NCBI GenBank assembly: GCA_023630585.1
Contig: CM042544.1
Span: 18,885,256 to 18,949,255 of the forward strand
Direction of reading: 5' to 3'
Length of the DNA stretch: 64,000 nucleotides
Source: Cranoglanis bouderius
Lineage: Eukaryota; Chordata; Actinopteri; Siluriformes; Cranoglanididae
Part shown: piece after piece, positions 50,497 through 63,700 of the stretch
Position numbering within the stretch: position 1 is the stretch's first letter
How the letters are laid out: each line of letters begins with the position of its first letter
Made by a program: the position numbers and the translations under genes
Notes under the pieces: model-generated
Database searches by the model: none
Seen by the model: the letters and a program-made list of their open reading frames with translations, nothing else
What the model was told of the DNA's origin: nothing

Positions 50497-51335
50497 ACTC
50501 ACATGCACACATATAAAGTACAGTATTACAGTTAAACCTGCATAAATATGATCATCAAGCCTGGTTCTCAAGGTAGAGACTCTAGTGCTAGATACTGTAT
50601 GGATAAACTTTTTGGAATAATCACATTATCTGTATTATACACTAGACTTTTTGATGCAATTATTTTAAATACAAAAGAATATGCGATAAAAGTCTAATGT
50701 TTTGTCACAACCAGGCAAATATTTAATAGCTTTAATATCTTTATTAAAGCTCTTGTTTCAAATGTTGACTTACAATGTGTTTTTAAGCCTTTGGAACAAA
50801 CCTAAAAATATCAGTTTAAAAAAAGAATAAATAAATCAGTGACTTAAGCATTAATGTCCCCTGGACATCATTACGGGTTTGAACATTGCAAAGATCAGCA
50901 GGAATGTGTGTCTCAGTGGACAAGGCAACAAAGCAAAAGAGCTTTTCATCTAAGTGCAATGAACAGAGACTACTGATCAAGCTGAGGTGTTACTAGTTGG
51001 TCCACCAATGGAATTTGACCAAAATGTTTACTAGATGAAACCAATATGTCAATTAAAATAAAAATACCACCTAGTCTATAACCCACAGAAATTAGACTCG
51101 AAGTACAGGCCATATCCAATTATCACTTTTAAGTCAGATCATAGGACATAGTACCTTTCATAGTACATTTCAGATGTTGTACAATGAAAAGCTCATGTCA
51201 CTATGTAGAAGCTAGAAACCTTTATAGCACTTCAAAATTATCTAATTAGAAAAAGACAAATTGTAATCTTAACCGTCCTCATAGTGTGAATCTCCAGTGA
51301 AGAATTCTGTCCACCAGATAAATTAAATGTCCCCG
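49003..51335. other. Intergenic DNA downstream of mtx1
   Basis: No gene recognised. Contains a 14-bp minisatellite with a CA tail at 50395-50494 (separate entry). The part nearest 51340 would be beyond the mtx1 poly(A) signal. Confidence 0.5.
50395..50494. repeat. 14-bp minisatellite (gcaagtacacacac) plus (AC)n
   Basis: Five tandem gcaagtacacacac units, the first with one substitution, run into a pure AC tract. Confidence 0.9.
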
Positions 51336-51358
51336 TTTATTTCCCACTGCTCCATCCA

Positions 51359-53533
51359 TCACTCGTCCTCTTCAATCTGAAGGTCAATGGAGGCGGTGTT
51401 TCCTGCTGACCCCTTCTCCTTCACATGCTCAATAGCAACAATGCCCGTGAGGAAAGCGTAGCCCAGCATGGCTGCTACAGCTACCAGGACGGACAGCAGC
51501 TGCTTGCGTCTCTTATAAGGTTCATGGTCAAAGTCACTCCCCTCCTGAACATTGGATGCCGACTGACCCATTCCTTCTGTCAACAAATAAATAAAAAATG
51601 AAATCACACATTTATTCATTCGTCTTCAGTAACTGCTTTATCCTGAGCTGGGTCACGGTCATTCTAGAGCTAATCCTGATAACACTGGGCACCAGGCACC
51701 AAATCATACATGACTTATAACACTTCATCTCATCTCAATCTCAAACTAGGATAAAGGATATATACATGCTATGTCACACAGTAGGCAGGATACTATTGGT
51801 TCTTGTGCAGCAAACACTACTCTTCTTAATAGTGACTGGTACCTCACCTCGAATCTCATCAGGGAAGTACAAGGTTAGGATGTTAGAGCAGAAGTTGGTC
51901 AGGTTGTCAAGAGCCTTCAAGTGCTGCTGTAGTTTGCTGCTGGGCAGCCTGATCTTCAGTAGAGGTGCCAAGTGGCCAAACACATAGGCATCAAGGGAGG
52001 AGGGCCTGGAGGGTAAATCTCAAAGTGAGCTCTCTAGCGTCTGCTCTTTATAGCTAGGAGGAAGTTATCAAGCTTTACCAGTTATTGAAGCTTTTCTACA
52101 GTAGCACGTCGAAGATACACGCACTGAGCACTTTATTAGAAACACCTGTACACCTACCCATTCATGCAATTATCTAATCAGTCAATCACGTGGCAGCAGT
52201 GCAATTCATAAAATCATGCAGATACGGGCCAGCGGTTTTGGGTAATATTCACATCAGACATCAGAATGGGGAAAAAGTGATCTCAGTAATTTTGACCGTG
52301 GCATGATTGTTAGTGCCTGACAGGCTGGTTTGAGTATTTCTATAACTGCTGATCTCCTGGGATTTTCACACACAACATTCTCTAGAATTTTCTCAGAATG
52401 GTGCAATAAAGAAAAAACATCCAGTGAGCGGCAGTTTTGCGGACAGAAACACATTGTTGGTGAATGGCCAGACTAGTTTGAGATTCCTGTTCTTAGCTGA
52501 CAGGAGTGAAACCCAATGTGGTCTTCTGCTGTTGTAGCCAATCCACCGCAAGGTTTGATGTTTTGTGCATGCTGAGATGCTTTTCTGCTCACCATGGTTA
52601 TAAAGATTGATTATTTGAGTTACTATATCCTTCCTGGCAGCTCGATCCAATCTGGCCATTCCTCTGACCTCTCTTATCAACAAGGCACTCACTCAGTGTT
52701 TTTCTCATCATTCTGTGTAAACGCTAGAGACTGCTGTGTGTGAAAATCCCAGGAGATCAGCAATTTATGAAATATTCAATTCAGCCCATCTGGTACCAAC
52801 ATCCATGCCACGATCAAAGTCACAGAGATCACATTTTTCTTCAATCTGATTTTTGATGTGAAAATTACCCAAAGCTATTGACCTGTATCTGCATGATTTA
52901 TTGCATTGCACTGCTGCCACATGATTGGCTGATTAGAGAACTAGATGAATGTGCAGGTTTACAGGTTTTCCTAAAAAAGTGGATGGTAAGTGTAGATATT
53001 ATCTAATAACTTGTACGCATTTATATCGGCCTCGGAGGTCTTTCACGGCCTCCGAGCTTTTGGATCTTCCCTAACCCATTTTTGTACTGATGACATCTGT
53101 TACAAGTTTGCTAGAAGTCATATATATTCTTCTTCAAATTAGGTCTGGAGATAAATTTGCTTCAGTGACTTCTTGACAAATAGGGCCCTAGAACCACCTG
53201 GTTGTGAATCTGTTCAGACTCACTATTTAACAGATTTATGGGCTTACAAATAAAGTAGTCATCACTTTAGGAGCCAGTGATGTGACACAAAGGAGAGAAG
53301 CTCATTCAATTGAATGTTCAAAAGCTGTAATTTAGACTTTGTGCTTTGATGAACTTACGAGTCCCCGAAGAAAAATCTGTTTGAGCCAAGGCGTTGAGAG
53401 AGAAGATTCATGCACTCCAGAGCATCACTGTACAGCTTCAAAGAGGAAAAAAAGGGGGAGGTTTTTTTTTTCTATGCAGGAAAAACAATCCATGATATCA
53501 TGATAAAATAAATCAAACTTGCAGGTGTATAAA

Positions 53534-53600
<67 letters not shown>

Positions 53601-56600
53601 AAAGAATCTGTGGTACGCAGAGCAGCAGGACTTCTCTCAACACCTTTGCCTGTAATATTCTGATAATCATCAAGATCTTGTGTGGTTGGATTATGTTATT
53701 ATATTAGCCGTGGAAACAAACTTGGCTGCAGGGTTGATCCCCCACACATTCCCACTCTCAAAGTCTCAGCCTCCAAACTCTCCTTCTCCAACCCATAATT
53801 CCATGCCTCTGCACCTCTTTCTCAGCCTCCTCGCCGGCCTCCAGAGTGCTGTTTTCCCGCATGAGTCGCACTCTCTCCAGCTGCTGAGACTGCATGCGGC
53901 TCGGCAGGAAAAAGTTCAGTGGAAAGGAGATGTTCTCTGCATGCCAGCGACGTGTCACCTCAACATAGTTCTTAGGATCAATCCACAGAGCATAAATCTA
54001 AAAGTGCATGTACAACAGACAAGAGTGGAAGAGAAGGGAGAGAAGGACATATGGTGAAAGACGCATGAGTGGATTTTCAGATCATTCTTCAAAAAAAAAA
54101 AAAAGAAAAAAAAAAGGCAAAATATATAAACAGCATTCTAATAACATTATCTACATAGTTAATAACACAAGCTTTATATGGAGGTCCCTTCACAACAGCA
54201 GTTCAGGCAATGCAAGAGTTAAAAACTGTCTCTCTCCAGCCCCACTGCCTCCAACTGAGAGGAAACTGTCTGGAATTGTTATACAGCAGCTATTAAATAC
54301 CAGAGATAATAACCCAGTCACCATTTACTGGCTAATGAATCATAGGAGAAAGCATGGTAGGAGAGAGAGCTTGTAAGGACAAACTGCATATAATGAGAGG
54401 TAATGAATGGGGGCCAGTATTATACAACAATATCTTCTTCAACACTGAGGGAACACTGGGCCTCTTTGCTTCTGTCCGCTTTCTTATCACTTGCACAATT
54501 TTGTTCTTGCTAACAACAGGACTGAATCATGTATCTCTGCAAACTAGCTTCTGTGCTCCTCATGTGAATCTCACCAAAGCAGGCATCAGCTTTTCCTCCA
54601 CCAGAGAGATAAAAGCGAGTGTGTCGGCTCCTTCTTTTGCGGACAGATCATAGTCTGCATTGTATTTCTGAAATAAATATGACAATCATCTCGCACATTA
54701 GCAGTCATTGAGGTTTCCAAATTGGATATGTCCAGTGTCATGACAATACAAAAGAAAGCACAAAGTTAGTACAGGCTATTTGAGAAATTAAATAGGAAAA
54801 TAGACCACAACAATTTGGCAATGGTTACAATTACTTTATTAATGAATGACATGACATACTTTTTAAAAAAACATTTGTAGTTACATTTAATGTCGTGGAA
54901 TGTCCACAAGACAAGTTAGTTCTTGTTATCATTCATATTATCGCATCTATAAACAATCGTTCCCACACTAGCTTCTCTTTTTCTCCCTCACTCTTTGAGG
55001 GAGTAGCTAGTCATCTTACCAAGAAACCAGAAAGTGCAAAAGCCTCTCCTATGGTGGAAAACTTACTGTCTCTTTACAGAAACCTTCACCATATGAACGG
55101 TTATGTTTTTCTTTGTTAAATAACAAGATGTTTTATAATCTGTTAATTATTCACCTTAAATTATTGTGAAGTGTCCTCAATACAAGTCCCTGATAAAGAA
55201 ACGATAATATATTAAAACAAGTGAATTAATATAAACCTGTGGTTTGATTTACAGCTAGAACTAATGTCAGAGCTGTGCTGCTATAAAAAAAAAAAAATTA
55301 AAAAAAAAAATGCCTACTGACCAATTAGATCAATCTTATTTCTTAACATTGTAGTGTAACAAGCAACTGGTTCATGGCAAGTAGATAAAAAGATCATAAT
55401 ACAGTGCTGTGAAAAAGTATTTGCTGATTTCTTCTAATTTGTGTAAATCTCATACTAACTTGTTTCAGAAATTGAAACAAAATCTAAGATAAAACAAAGG
55501 CAACCCGAGTAAACACAAAATACAGTTTTTAAATGATAGTTATTTATTGAAGCAAAAAACTTATCCAATACCAACTGGGTCTGTGTGAAAATGTATTTGC
55601 CCCCGTAGTTACTAATTCCCCAAATCTGAACTGCATTCATAATGGGGTTCAGCTGAACTAGAAGCAACTCGGCCTGATTACTGCCAGTCCTGTTCAATCA
55701 AATCGACACTTAAATAGAACTTTTTCTACAGCATGAAGTTGGTTAAAAGGTCTTACACAGTAACACACTATGGCAAAATTGAATGAAGTTTCAGAAATGA
55801 TGAGGAAGAAGGTGATTTAAATACATCAGTCTGGGAAGGGTTACAAAGCTATTCCAAAGGCTCTGGGACTCCAAAGGACCACAGTGAGAGCCATTGTCTC
55901 CAAATGGAAAAAGTAGTGAACCTTCCCAGAAGTGGCCGACTTTCCAAAATTCAAAATGTGGGGATGCTGCTTCAGGGCCTGGACAACTTGCAATAATTTT
56001 AGGGAAACATGAATTCTGCTCTCTACCAGAAAATCCTAAAGGAGAATGTCCCGTCTTCAGTCCCTAAGTTGAAACTCAAGCGCAACTGGATTATGCAGCA
56101 AGACAATGATCCAAAGCATAGGAGTAAATCCTAGTCCTAGAAGTAAGTGAAAGTCTGACCTCTAGTTATCGTAAGCGTTTGGTTGCCGTTATTGCTGCTA
56201 AAGGTGGCACAACCAGATTTTAAGTTTAAGTGGGCAGTTAGTTTTTCACATGGGTGATAGCTTTTGGATAACTTTTTTTTTTTGCATCAATAAAAAAAAA
56301 TAATAAATAAAAACTCTATTTTGTGTTTACTCAGGTTGCCTTTGTTTTATGTTGTATTTCGTTTGAAGATCTAAAACTATTTAGTATGAGATATACACAA
56401 AAACAGCACTGCATGTGTCAAATGTCATGAAGTAAAATAAATATGCCACTATAATGGTTTGGCTAATTTCATTGGGAATAGAGGGGACTTTTTCTGGTAG
56501 AGCTACTGTCAAGAACCCACAACAAGAAAATGTTCAATAAGCAATTAGTCCATTCCACACAGATGAGAAAAGCATAGAAGGTGACAAAAATATTTACAAG

Positions 56601-57393
56601 ATGATTTTGGCATTGTCTGGCTGTTTTACAATTTAGAGCTTTTGTTAAAATCTTACATGTGCCAAGCTAAAATGGGCCAACAGCTGTGGGTGAAGAGTCA
56701 AAGACAGTGGGTTACCTGTTTCCTGAGCTGGATGATAATTTTGCTGGGTTGAGAGAAGCTCCCATCCTCTTTGGTCTTCAGAGCAGGGAGTGAACCTGGG
56801 AGCATGCAGCCACAACACACCATTACCACAACACTGTACTCACATTACTGTACTGTAATACTACTAATTTGTAATTCTCATACCAAATACTGGTCTGTGT
56901 TACTATATTACTGATAGAAGTAGTAGAAGTAACTTATTACTATTATTGTTATCTAGTATTATATACTGCTAACTACCACTGATAGCACTAACCTGTAATC
57001 TGTACTAATGCTACTCATGCATCTAAAGGAAAAGCTTATCATGGCAGAAGAGTAATGTTGAGGCAGGTAAATAAAGCATGTGTTATATAGGATACAGTGA
57101 GCACTAAAATTCCTAATTCCCTTAGCTGCTATGTCCATTTCACCATCGTCGACCTCCAACACAAGATCCAGTTCAGATCAGTCTCAGTTTTCTAGGATTA
57201 GTGGCTTAGACACTTTCTGCCATTGGAGGTAACCTGATCAGCCTAAAAGCACCATACTTACATTAACGATGCATGCCTGCCCAGAAAACAACCATTAAAA
57301 TCCCTTAAGAAAAATCTGCTTACCTGTGGGACTCCTCCAGGGGTTGGAGATCTTGTGAACTTTCAGTGGGGTTCCAGCAAATCGAGCATAAGC
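51359..57393 (-). CDS. mtx1: Metaxin-1, 7 coding exons found, first exon missing
   Basis: Outer mitochondrial membrane protein of the SAM/metaxin complex, acting in beta-barrel protein import and assembly. Exons: 57393-57324, 56795-56716, 54667-54575, 53997-53815, 53435-53359, 52005-51848, 51576-51359. Phases agree and give 879 nt (292 residues plus TGA). The first residues seen are AYARFAGTPLKVHKISNPW; metaxin-1 normally has about 25 residues before this, so one 5' exon is not found here. Later landmarks are KYNADYDLSAKEGADTLAF, FPLNFFLPSRM and FFFGDSPSSLDAYVFG (GST-C-like fold). A tail-anchor helix (LLSVLVAVAAMLGYAFLTGI) precedes an acidic end, IEEDE. AATAAA on the minus strand at 51341-51336 lies only about 18 nt past the stop and may be the poly(A) signal. 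mtx3 is less likely because of the C-terminal membrane segment. Confidence 0.94.
51612..51700 (-). repeat. Truncated SINE-like repeat in the last mtx1 intron
   Basis: cattcgtcttcagtaactgc, ttatcctgagctgggtcacg and taatcctgataacactgggc are the reversed tail of the repeat at 26711-27065. Confidence 0.55.
52116..52994 (-). mobile_element. Internally deleted Tc1 element in an mtx1 intron
   Basis: Starts cacgcactgagcactttatt and ends near ggatggtaagtgta, a mutated inverse. The minus strand keeps ARLDRAARKDIVTQIINLYN and TLRWIGYNSRRPHWVSLLS but not the catalytic part. Same family as 25340-26517. Confidence 0.78.
53539..53597. repeat. (GT)n microsatellite
   Basis: About 59 bp of pure GT in an mtx1 intron, roughly 105 bp upstream of the 53435 exon on the minus strand. 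Confidence 0.95.
55402..56411 (+). mobile_element. Internally deleted Tc1 element (mtx1 intron)
   Basis: Both termini are present: cagtgctgtgaaaaagtatt at 55402 and the inverse aaaaacagcactg at 56411. The plus strand retains a degenerate helix-turn-helix (atggcaaaattgaatgaagt onward) and traces of the glycine box and end, with the centre removed. Same family as 42898-43990. Confidence 0.8.
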
Positions 57394-59258
57394 CTGGAAG
57401 CATAAAAGATCATTTAAGAAGCCAACAATGTTATGAGTAAAACTTGTGTTGTAATCCAGGATGGAGCGGCACCACATTGCAGAGGTAAGCATCCAGCTCA
57501 TTTAACACACTCTATTCAACTAGCTAGACATTTATGGGCAGAATTTGTTGTATTAGTGAAAGAAAACCACAAAGGGATATGGCCCTCAAGGCCCTTTTTT
57601 TTTTTTTTTCTTTAATCCATTCATAAGGCACTGGTTAAAGCAGCATTATTGAACAGTTAGAAATTTGGCAAACTCTTCGGTAAAAATGATTTCGCATGCA
57701 ACTCTCAGAAGAACATTTTGTAAAGTAGTTAAATAATTTCGTAGGAACAGCTGGACATACACCAGCCACTGAGGTAAAAGTGTAATTAGAGCAATAGACA
57801 GCAAGCAACTGTACAGTGATAATGTAGGCACAGCCTTCCACGACTCAGCCTGGAAAAGATCTAAATTTACACATTTAATCAAATTATAACCAGGCCAGAC
57901 TAGAAGAGCACCATGGACATACTGACATAGAAAGCAATAACACTCTCTACAGGACATCTGTGGATGGGAGACACAGCCAGGACATTAAACAACCCAGGCA
58001 CAGACACTGTGTGTCTTCCTCATGAGTTGGATAACAAGGTATAAAGCTTAAAAACCTAATAAATATCATAAACCATAAATAATAACAACCTGTTCTCATA
58101 CAAGTCAGACACAAACACAGACGAATAACCATTTCAAAAGCTTTTTCCACTGGCAGGCTTATTTTTAGCATAGGAAATTTAGGACAGGATGTGAAGCAGT
58201 TCAACAGTTCAGCACATAAACCCACAGGTACTGAGCCTAATTTTTAGTTATGTTAGCAGTGGAGAAAATGTGCACATGTCCAGAGTGGTGTTAAAGGCAT
58301 TTACTGAGGAGAAAGAAAAAGACAGACTGGGCCAAGAGCCTAAAACGAGCAGTGTATTAGACAAGCGGGAATGACCGCTTTAGAATTAGGTGACAATTCA
58401 AGGAGTTCTGTAATTATTAGCCAGAGTTTAGAGAATTCGGATATTCCAAAGCAGAGTGAGGTTGTGATTTAATGCAATTGGGATTTTGGGTTAAGTAGAC
58501 TTGGAAGCAAAAGACAGGAAGCCATGCTCTGCTTATTTTATCTTGAGAAAGGAAGCAGTTCACAGCTCCTCTGGCAGAAAAGGAAACAGCCACTCAACAC
58601 ATCACTGCATGTGGACCAAACTTAAACTCAATAACTCGCTGAAGTTTAATTGCTGTCGAAGATGTTATGGCCAAAGAGCTGTGTTATTAACTACCTAATG
58701 CCAAAAGTTTAATACATCACTAATTACATGTCAAAAGCATCCAGCAAATGAATCTTTCTATTACTCATGTCCCAGCAAATCTCGGCTAAAAGGAAAATGT
58801 GGAATAACATTTCTTTTTTTCTTTTTTGGTAAGATTTCCAAGTTTGCAATCATGACAAGGGTATAAAGAGTACTCTCAGATGAATTATATTAAAACAGAG
58901 ACAAGAGTGATATTCTTTATAGCTCGAGAATTCTTTATCACGTACATTAGAGTGGAACCATGGAATCCACTTGCATCTATGTGACATTTCTGCTGCAAGT
59001 CTCCTTTTTTAATGTGGACAGGAGAGTCACATAGACTCTCTAGCATAAAGGCTGGGCGGATGAGAGAGAAAGAGAGAGAAAAAAAAAGAGAGAGGGGGGG
59101 GGGTGCTTAGGGGAACGTCATGGAAAACACTGCTGAATTTCTTCCACAATGTCTGCAGGTCTTGAGGTCCTTCTTTTTAAAGCTGTTTGAGGAATTACAA
59201 AGAGAAGTGAACAGAGGAAAAAGCAGCAAGCCAGAAGGCAAAAAAAAAAAAAAATAAT

Positions 59259-59289
<31 letters not shown>

Positions 59290-59310
59290 AAGTGGTGGTC
59301 AAATTTCATA
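57394..59310. other. mtx1 first intron (partial), no exon recognised
   Basis: Searched on the minus strand for the expected metaxin-1 N-terminus (a WGLPS-like motif) without success. Holds A/T-rich homopolymers (57594-57610, about 59240-59286) and a short GA/G-rich tract near 59060-59102. Confidence 0.5.
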
Positions 59311-60720
59311 TAGTTGCAATCAAAATTATTCAACCCCCATTGCAAATCAGGTTTATTGTCAAAATTTACAGACTTTCAGCTGTTTGCAATGAAGAAATCA
59401 AACAAAAGCAATTGAAATAGTTTAACACAACTAATGCTTCAAGTGGTTTCCCCAAATTAAACTGAAAATGCAACTTATAATGACTTCTCCAGTCTCAAAA
59501 TTATTCAACCACTTCATGGCAAGCATCTTTAGTACTTAGCAGAGCACCCATTTGCTGTTATGACCTGCTGCAAACGAGATGCATAACCAGACACCAGCTT
59601 CTGGCAGCCTTCCTGAGGACTCTTAACCCATTCCTCATGAGCAATGGCCTCCAGTTCAGTAATATTCTTGGGTTTGCGTGCTGCAACCACCTTCTTCAAA
59701 TCCCACCAGAGATTTTCTATGGGGTTCAAGTCAGGTGACTATGATGGCCCTGTAGAATCTTCCAGGACTTCTTCTGCAACCAAGCCTTGGTGGAATTTAA
59801 GGTATGCTTGGGATCATTGTCCTGTTGGAGGGTCCAATGACGCCCGAGCTTCAGCGTCCTCACAGACATGACATTTTCTCCTAGGATTTCCTGATACTTC
59901 AATGAATCCATCTTGCCTTCCACATGCTGCAGGTTTCCAGTGCCAGAAGACGCAAAACAGCCCCAGAGCATCACCAAGCCACCACCATGCTTGACTGTGG
60001 GCAGTGTGTTCTTTCTTCATTCTTCTTTCTCCAGACATACCGCTGATCCATCGTGCCAAAAAGTTCCAGTTTTGTTTCATCGCTCCACAGAACAGAATCC
60101 CAAAACTTCTGTGACTTATTTATACGATTTTGAGCGACATTTCTTGTGCTTTTGGGTCAGTAGTGGTGTACGTCTTGGAGTTCTGGCATGGAAACCTTCT
60201 GCGTTTAGTACGTGTCATACTGTGCTCACTGAAACCTCAGTGCCTGTTGCCACCAAGTCTTGCTGCAGGTCTTTTGCAGTCACTCGAGGGTTTTTCACAA
60301 CCTACCTTCTCAGAAATCTGGTTGCAGCCGTTGATAGCTTCCTTTTTCTGCCCCGTCCAGGTATTTCATGTATTTTCTACCCTTAGCCAGTTCAGGTATT
60401 TCATGTGTTCCAGCTTAAGCACACCTGGTGTAACTAATAAAGTCCTTGATTAGTTGCATCAAGTGTGCTTGAAACAACTCCTGTTTTGCATGGTTGTGCT
60501 GTTGTGAGGGATTCTATTCAGGGGGTTTAATAATTTTGAGACTGGAGAAGTCATTAAGTTGCATTTTCAGTTGAATTTGGGGAAACCACTTGAAGCATTT
60601 GTTGTGTTGAACTATTTCAATTGCTTTTGTTTGATTTGTCCATTGCAAACAGCTGAAAGTTGTAAATTTTGACGATAAACCTGATTTGCAATGGGGGTTG
60701 AATAATTTTGATTGCAACTA
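59311..60720 (-). mobile_element. Tc1 element, inverted relative to the 10810 copy
   Basis: Ends tagttgcaatcaaaattatt (59311) and its inverse attttgattgcaacta (60720), beside TA. Same family as 10810-12399 but about 180 bp shorter. Confidence 0.87.
59529..60365 (-). pseudogene. Tc1 transposase pseudogene lacking the DNA-binding domain
   Basis: Minus-strand fragments give WTLQQDNDPKHTLNSTKAWL, a glycine-box remnant, and MNPIENLWWDLKKVVAARKP to the end NGCSAKY. Frame breaks occur near 59730 and 60000. The helix-turn-helix portion present in the 10810 copy is missing upstream of about 60360. Confidence 0.82.
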
Positions 60721-63700
60721 TATCTAGTACAACCACAAACAGAATATGAAAATCATTAGCTTTTATTTCACTTCAAATGTTAATGAAATTTTACTGCAAG
60801 ATCACTGTGACAGTGAAACCACCCTAGAGTCTTGAGCACTAAAGCTTATAAATAGTCTATATTATACTAAAAATATAATACAGCAGCACAAACCTTTAAA
60901 GAACACCACCGTCTTTGAAGGGCTGAGAATTATTTTCAGTTTTCTACTGAAACCTCAGTTTATTTACTACAGAACACAATGAATCTGGCATAATAGCTAT
61001 TACTTTTCTAAATGAATATAAACCCATTTCACCCAATTAAAAAGTTAAGAATAGTTTTAAATGGCCACTCAGAAAGTTACTGTCAGAAAGTCCAGGAAGT
61101 TTCAGGTTAGTTGAGACTGATTGTATTGTATACTCTACACTAAAGTTCTGTAACTTTCCATCTTTTTTGCAGTTTTATAATCCATAAATTAGAAGTCAAA
61201 TGAAATCTAAGTGTCTTTACTGTCACTGTGCGGTTCAGCATTGCTGCCTAAAGGAGCAGAGCAGTGGAAATAGACCCAATGCGACACAGCCAGTTGGAAT
61301 AGCACCATTACCATCAAAGACTGACATCATGCTTTCAGATTATTGGAGAATTCCTCCACAATTTTAAACTGCGTGTCGTAAAACCAGAGACATGAATGCC
61401 CATGTGCTGTCCAACAGAAACACGAACAGGAAAGTTGCTGCAGGCCAAACTGCTCCTGCTGACAGTTTAGTTTACAGCACAGCACTAGCTCGTATAAAAA
61501 TGCCATAAGCACCATTCCAAATGGACTTTCTGCTATAAACCATGCTAAGGTGCAATTTCACCACAGTATAAAATGTGAGATTTAATAGTGAAAATAATTC
61601 ATGCCTATTGAATATGGATGTACGATTTAGTACTGGGTGTAATATGCAATCTCTTAAAATACGATCATGAGGTGTCAATAAAATATTGAAACTGAAACTG
61701 GACGACACTGAAATTGGTCAACACAGGCCCTACAGTTAAGATCATTTTCAAATGGCAAAAGAGAAGTACGATAATAATTGAGCTTGCTGGCCTAGATTGA
61801 GAGATTAATATAACTAAAGTACTCAAACCCTCATAGGATTCAGTTAAAGGTAAGCCTTTACACAGATCACACATCATTTATGCTTTACACACTATCTATG
61901 AAGGAATTTCTAACATATCAGCATTGAAAAAAAAAAAAAAAAACATTGTTTGGATGTGAAACTAGAGTGCATTTGAACATTCGGCCTTCTGCTGCCTCTT
62001 CCATACTGTTGGTTTATTCATTGCAAGAACAACCCAGAAATCATGTGGAAAACTGAATGGAATTGTGCTATAATTTTCCAGACAGTCTGTGTGAGAGTAT
62101 ACTGATGTGTCACTAACTGTTTGCTGTATCAGGAATCAGCCTGTAGTTACAGACCCCACTACAGGGGAAAAAAACTGCCACAGGCATTTTCCCAACCACC
62201 AAGAAGAGGAAAGTTCTTCTGAACCCGCCTCCTGTAAATAAGCCACATAATTTGTAGGTTAAAAAAAAAACTTGGGGGATCCTGAAACAACGGAAATTAA
62301 TTCCATGTGGCTACTATGGTGCTACAGAGATATGGACAGGGATTTCCTGGTGAGGCTGAGACGGAGTGGAAAAGTAAGAAACTGAAGAAACTCTTTCCAT
62401 GATATGTTATTTCTCTGGAATTGAATAAGCCCCAGAGCCACAGAAAAGACCTCCTGCTGTTCATGGTTTTAATTATGAGTTCACTAAAACAATGCAAAGA
62501 TCAGCCAACTGCAATCCTGTTTTTAATAGCTGTATTAATAATAAGATGTAAAAGTGTAATTACCAGTTACTTATTATTATTTTTTTTTTTTATAATTCCA
62601 AAACAAACATTAGTCTAAACACATTGCACAGTGAGCACAACAGCACTCTATTATGGACAAAAACATACTATAAATCAAAAGCATCCAGGAAATGAATTGT
62701 TCTATTATTTATGCTATATAAACCCTAAAAAGGGCCACAGTGAATGTTCTGAGTCAGGTATCAACTGTGGGTATATCAAACCAAAAAACCCAAACTTTGC
62801 CAAGCTAGGGTCAATAGCAAAAAAGAATGCATGACTAGAGTCATGTTCTTCTGGCAGATTCAGCAGGAGGACTAGCTTATTAACGTTTCAGGACACCCTG
62901 TTTTATAACAGCAGTATGTACATTAAGGATGTAGTGATACATGCCTGTCATATTTCGATTCATGATTCTGGGCTCAGCTTCTCTGACCTGGGAAAAAGAT
63001 CGATTAAGAGATGTAGCAGTGCCTGGGATGTCATTTTAGCTGGAAATAGAGCTCCAAAGTTGGCTAAAATGCCAAACTTCCACGGGCATCTTTCTCAGGC
63101 ACAGTAGACAACAGGGCTGGTGTCGGGTGAAAGCTACTGAAGAGATTTTTGTAATGGTTATAATGTGGTCATGTAACCTAATAACGTGTCGGTCAGTATA
63201 ATCCAGAGCTATCGGTCACTTCACAAGTGCAGACAATTCCCGTTTTGGTAATGGCACAGGCACTCCATGAAAGAACACAATCATATGACCAGTGTGCTGT
63301 CTATATATTTTAACTCTATGGGATACATATTTTGCGACCTCTGGTGTGCAAACGGTGCAATTGCATTACATGCATAATTATTAGAATGCTGATATTGCAC
63401 ATTTCCATGATGCACATCATGTCACAACTGTTTTGTTACATCCCTAATGTACATACATACCAAAAAATTTACCAATTGGTTAGTGCGAGCTAACAAGCTA
63501 CCACTACCTAGCTAAATGAACCTTCTAGTAAAAATGTTACAAAATTTGCAGACAAAACACTGTCTATCACTCACAAACAACTATCTACCAAGCTAGTTAC
63601 CTGATCTGTGAACTGGTACGGTAACACCAGAAAATACAGTTTGTCCACGGCTTAATGCTAGCTAAATCACAAGACCTTGTTTTCATGGTTGAAATTTGAA

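Noticed and set aside
57433..57615. Possible first mtx1 exon near the 57393 exon
   Set aside because: No metaxin-1 N-terminal motif in any minus-strand frame before the 57393 exon; the frames are short and on the wrong strand.
63604..63680. Donor-like CAGATCAGGTAACTAG on the minus strand as a candidate mtx1 exon 1
   Set aside because: The sequence before it does not encode the expected metaxin-1 N-terminus and has an unsuitable reading frame.
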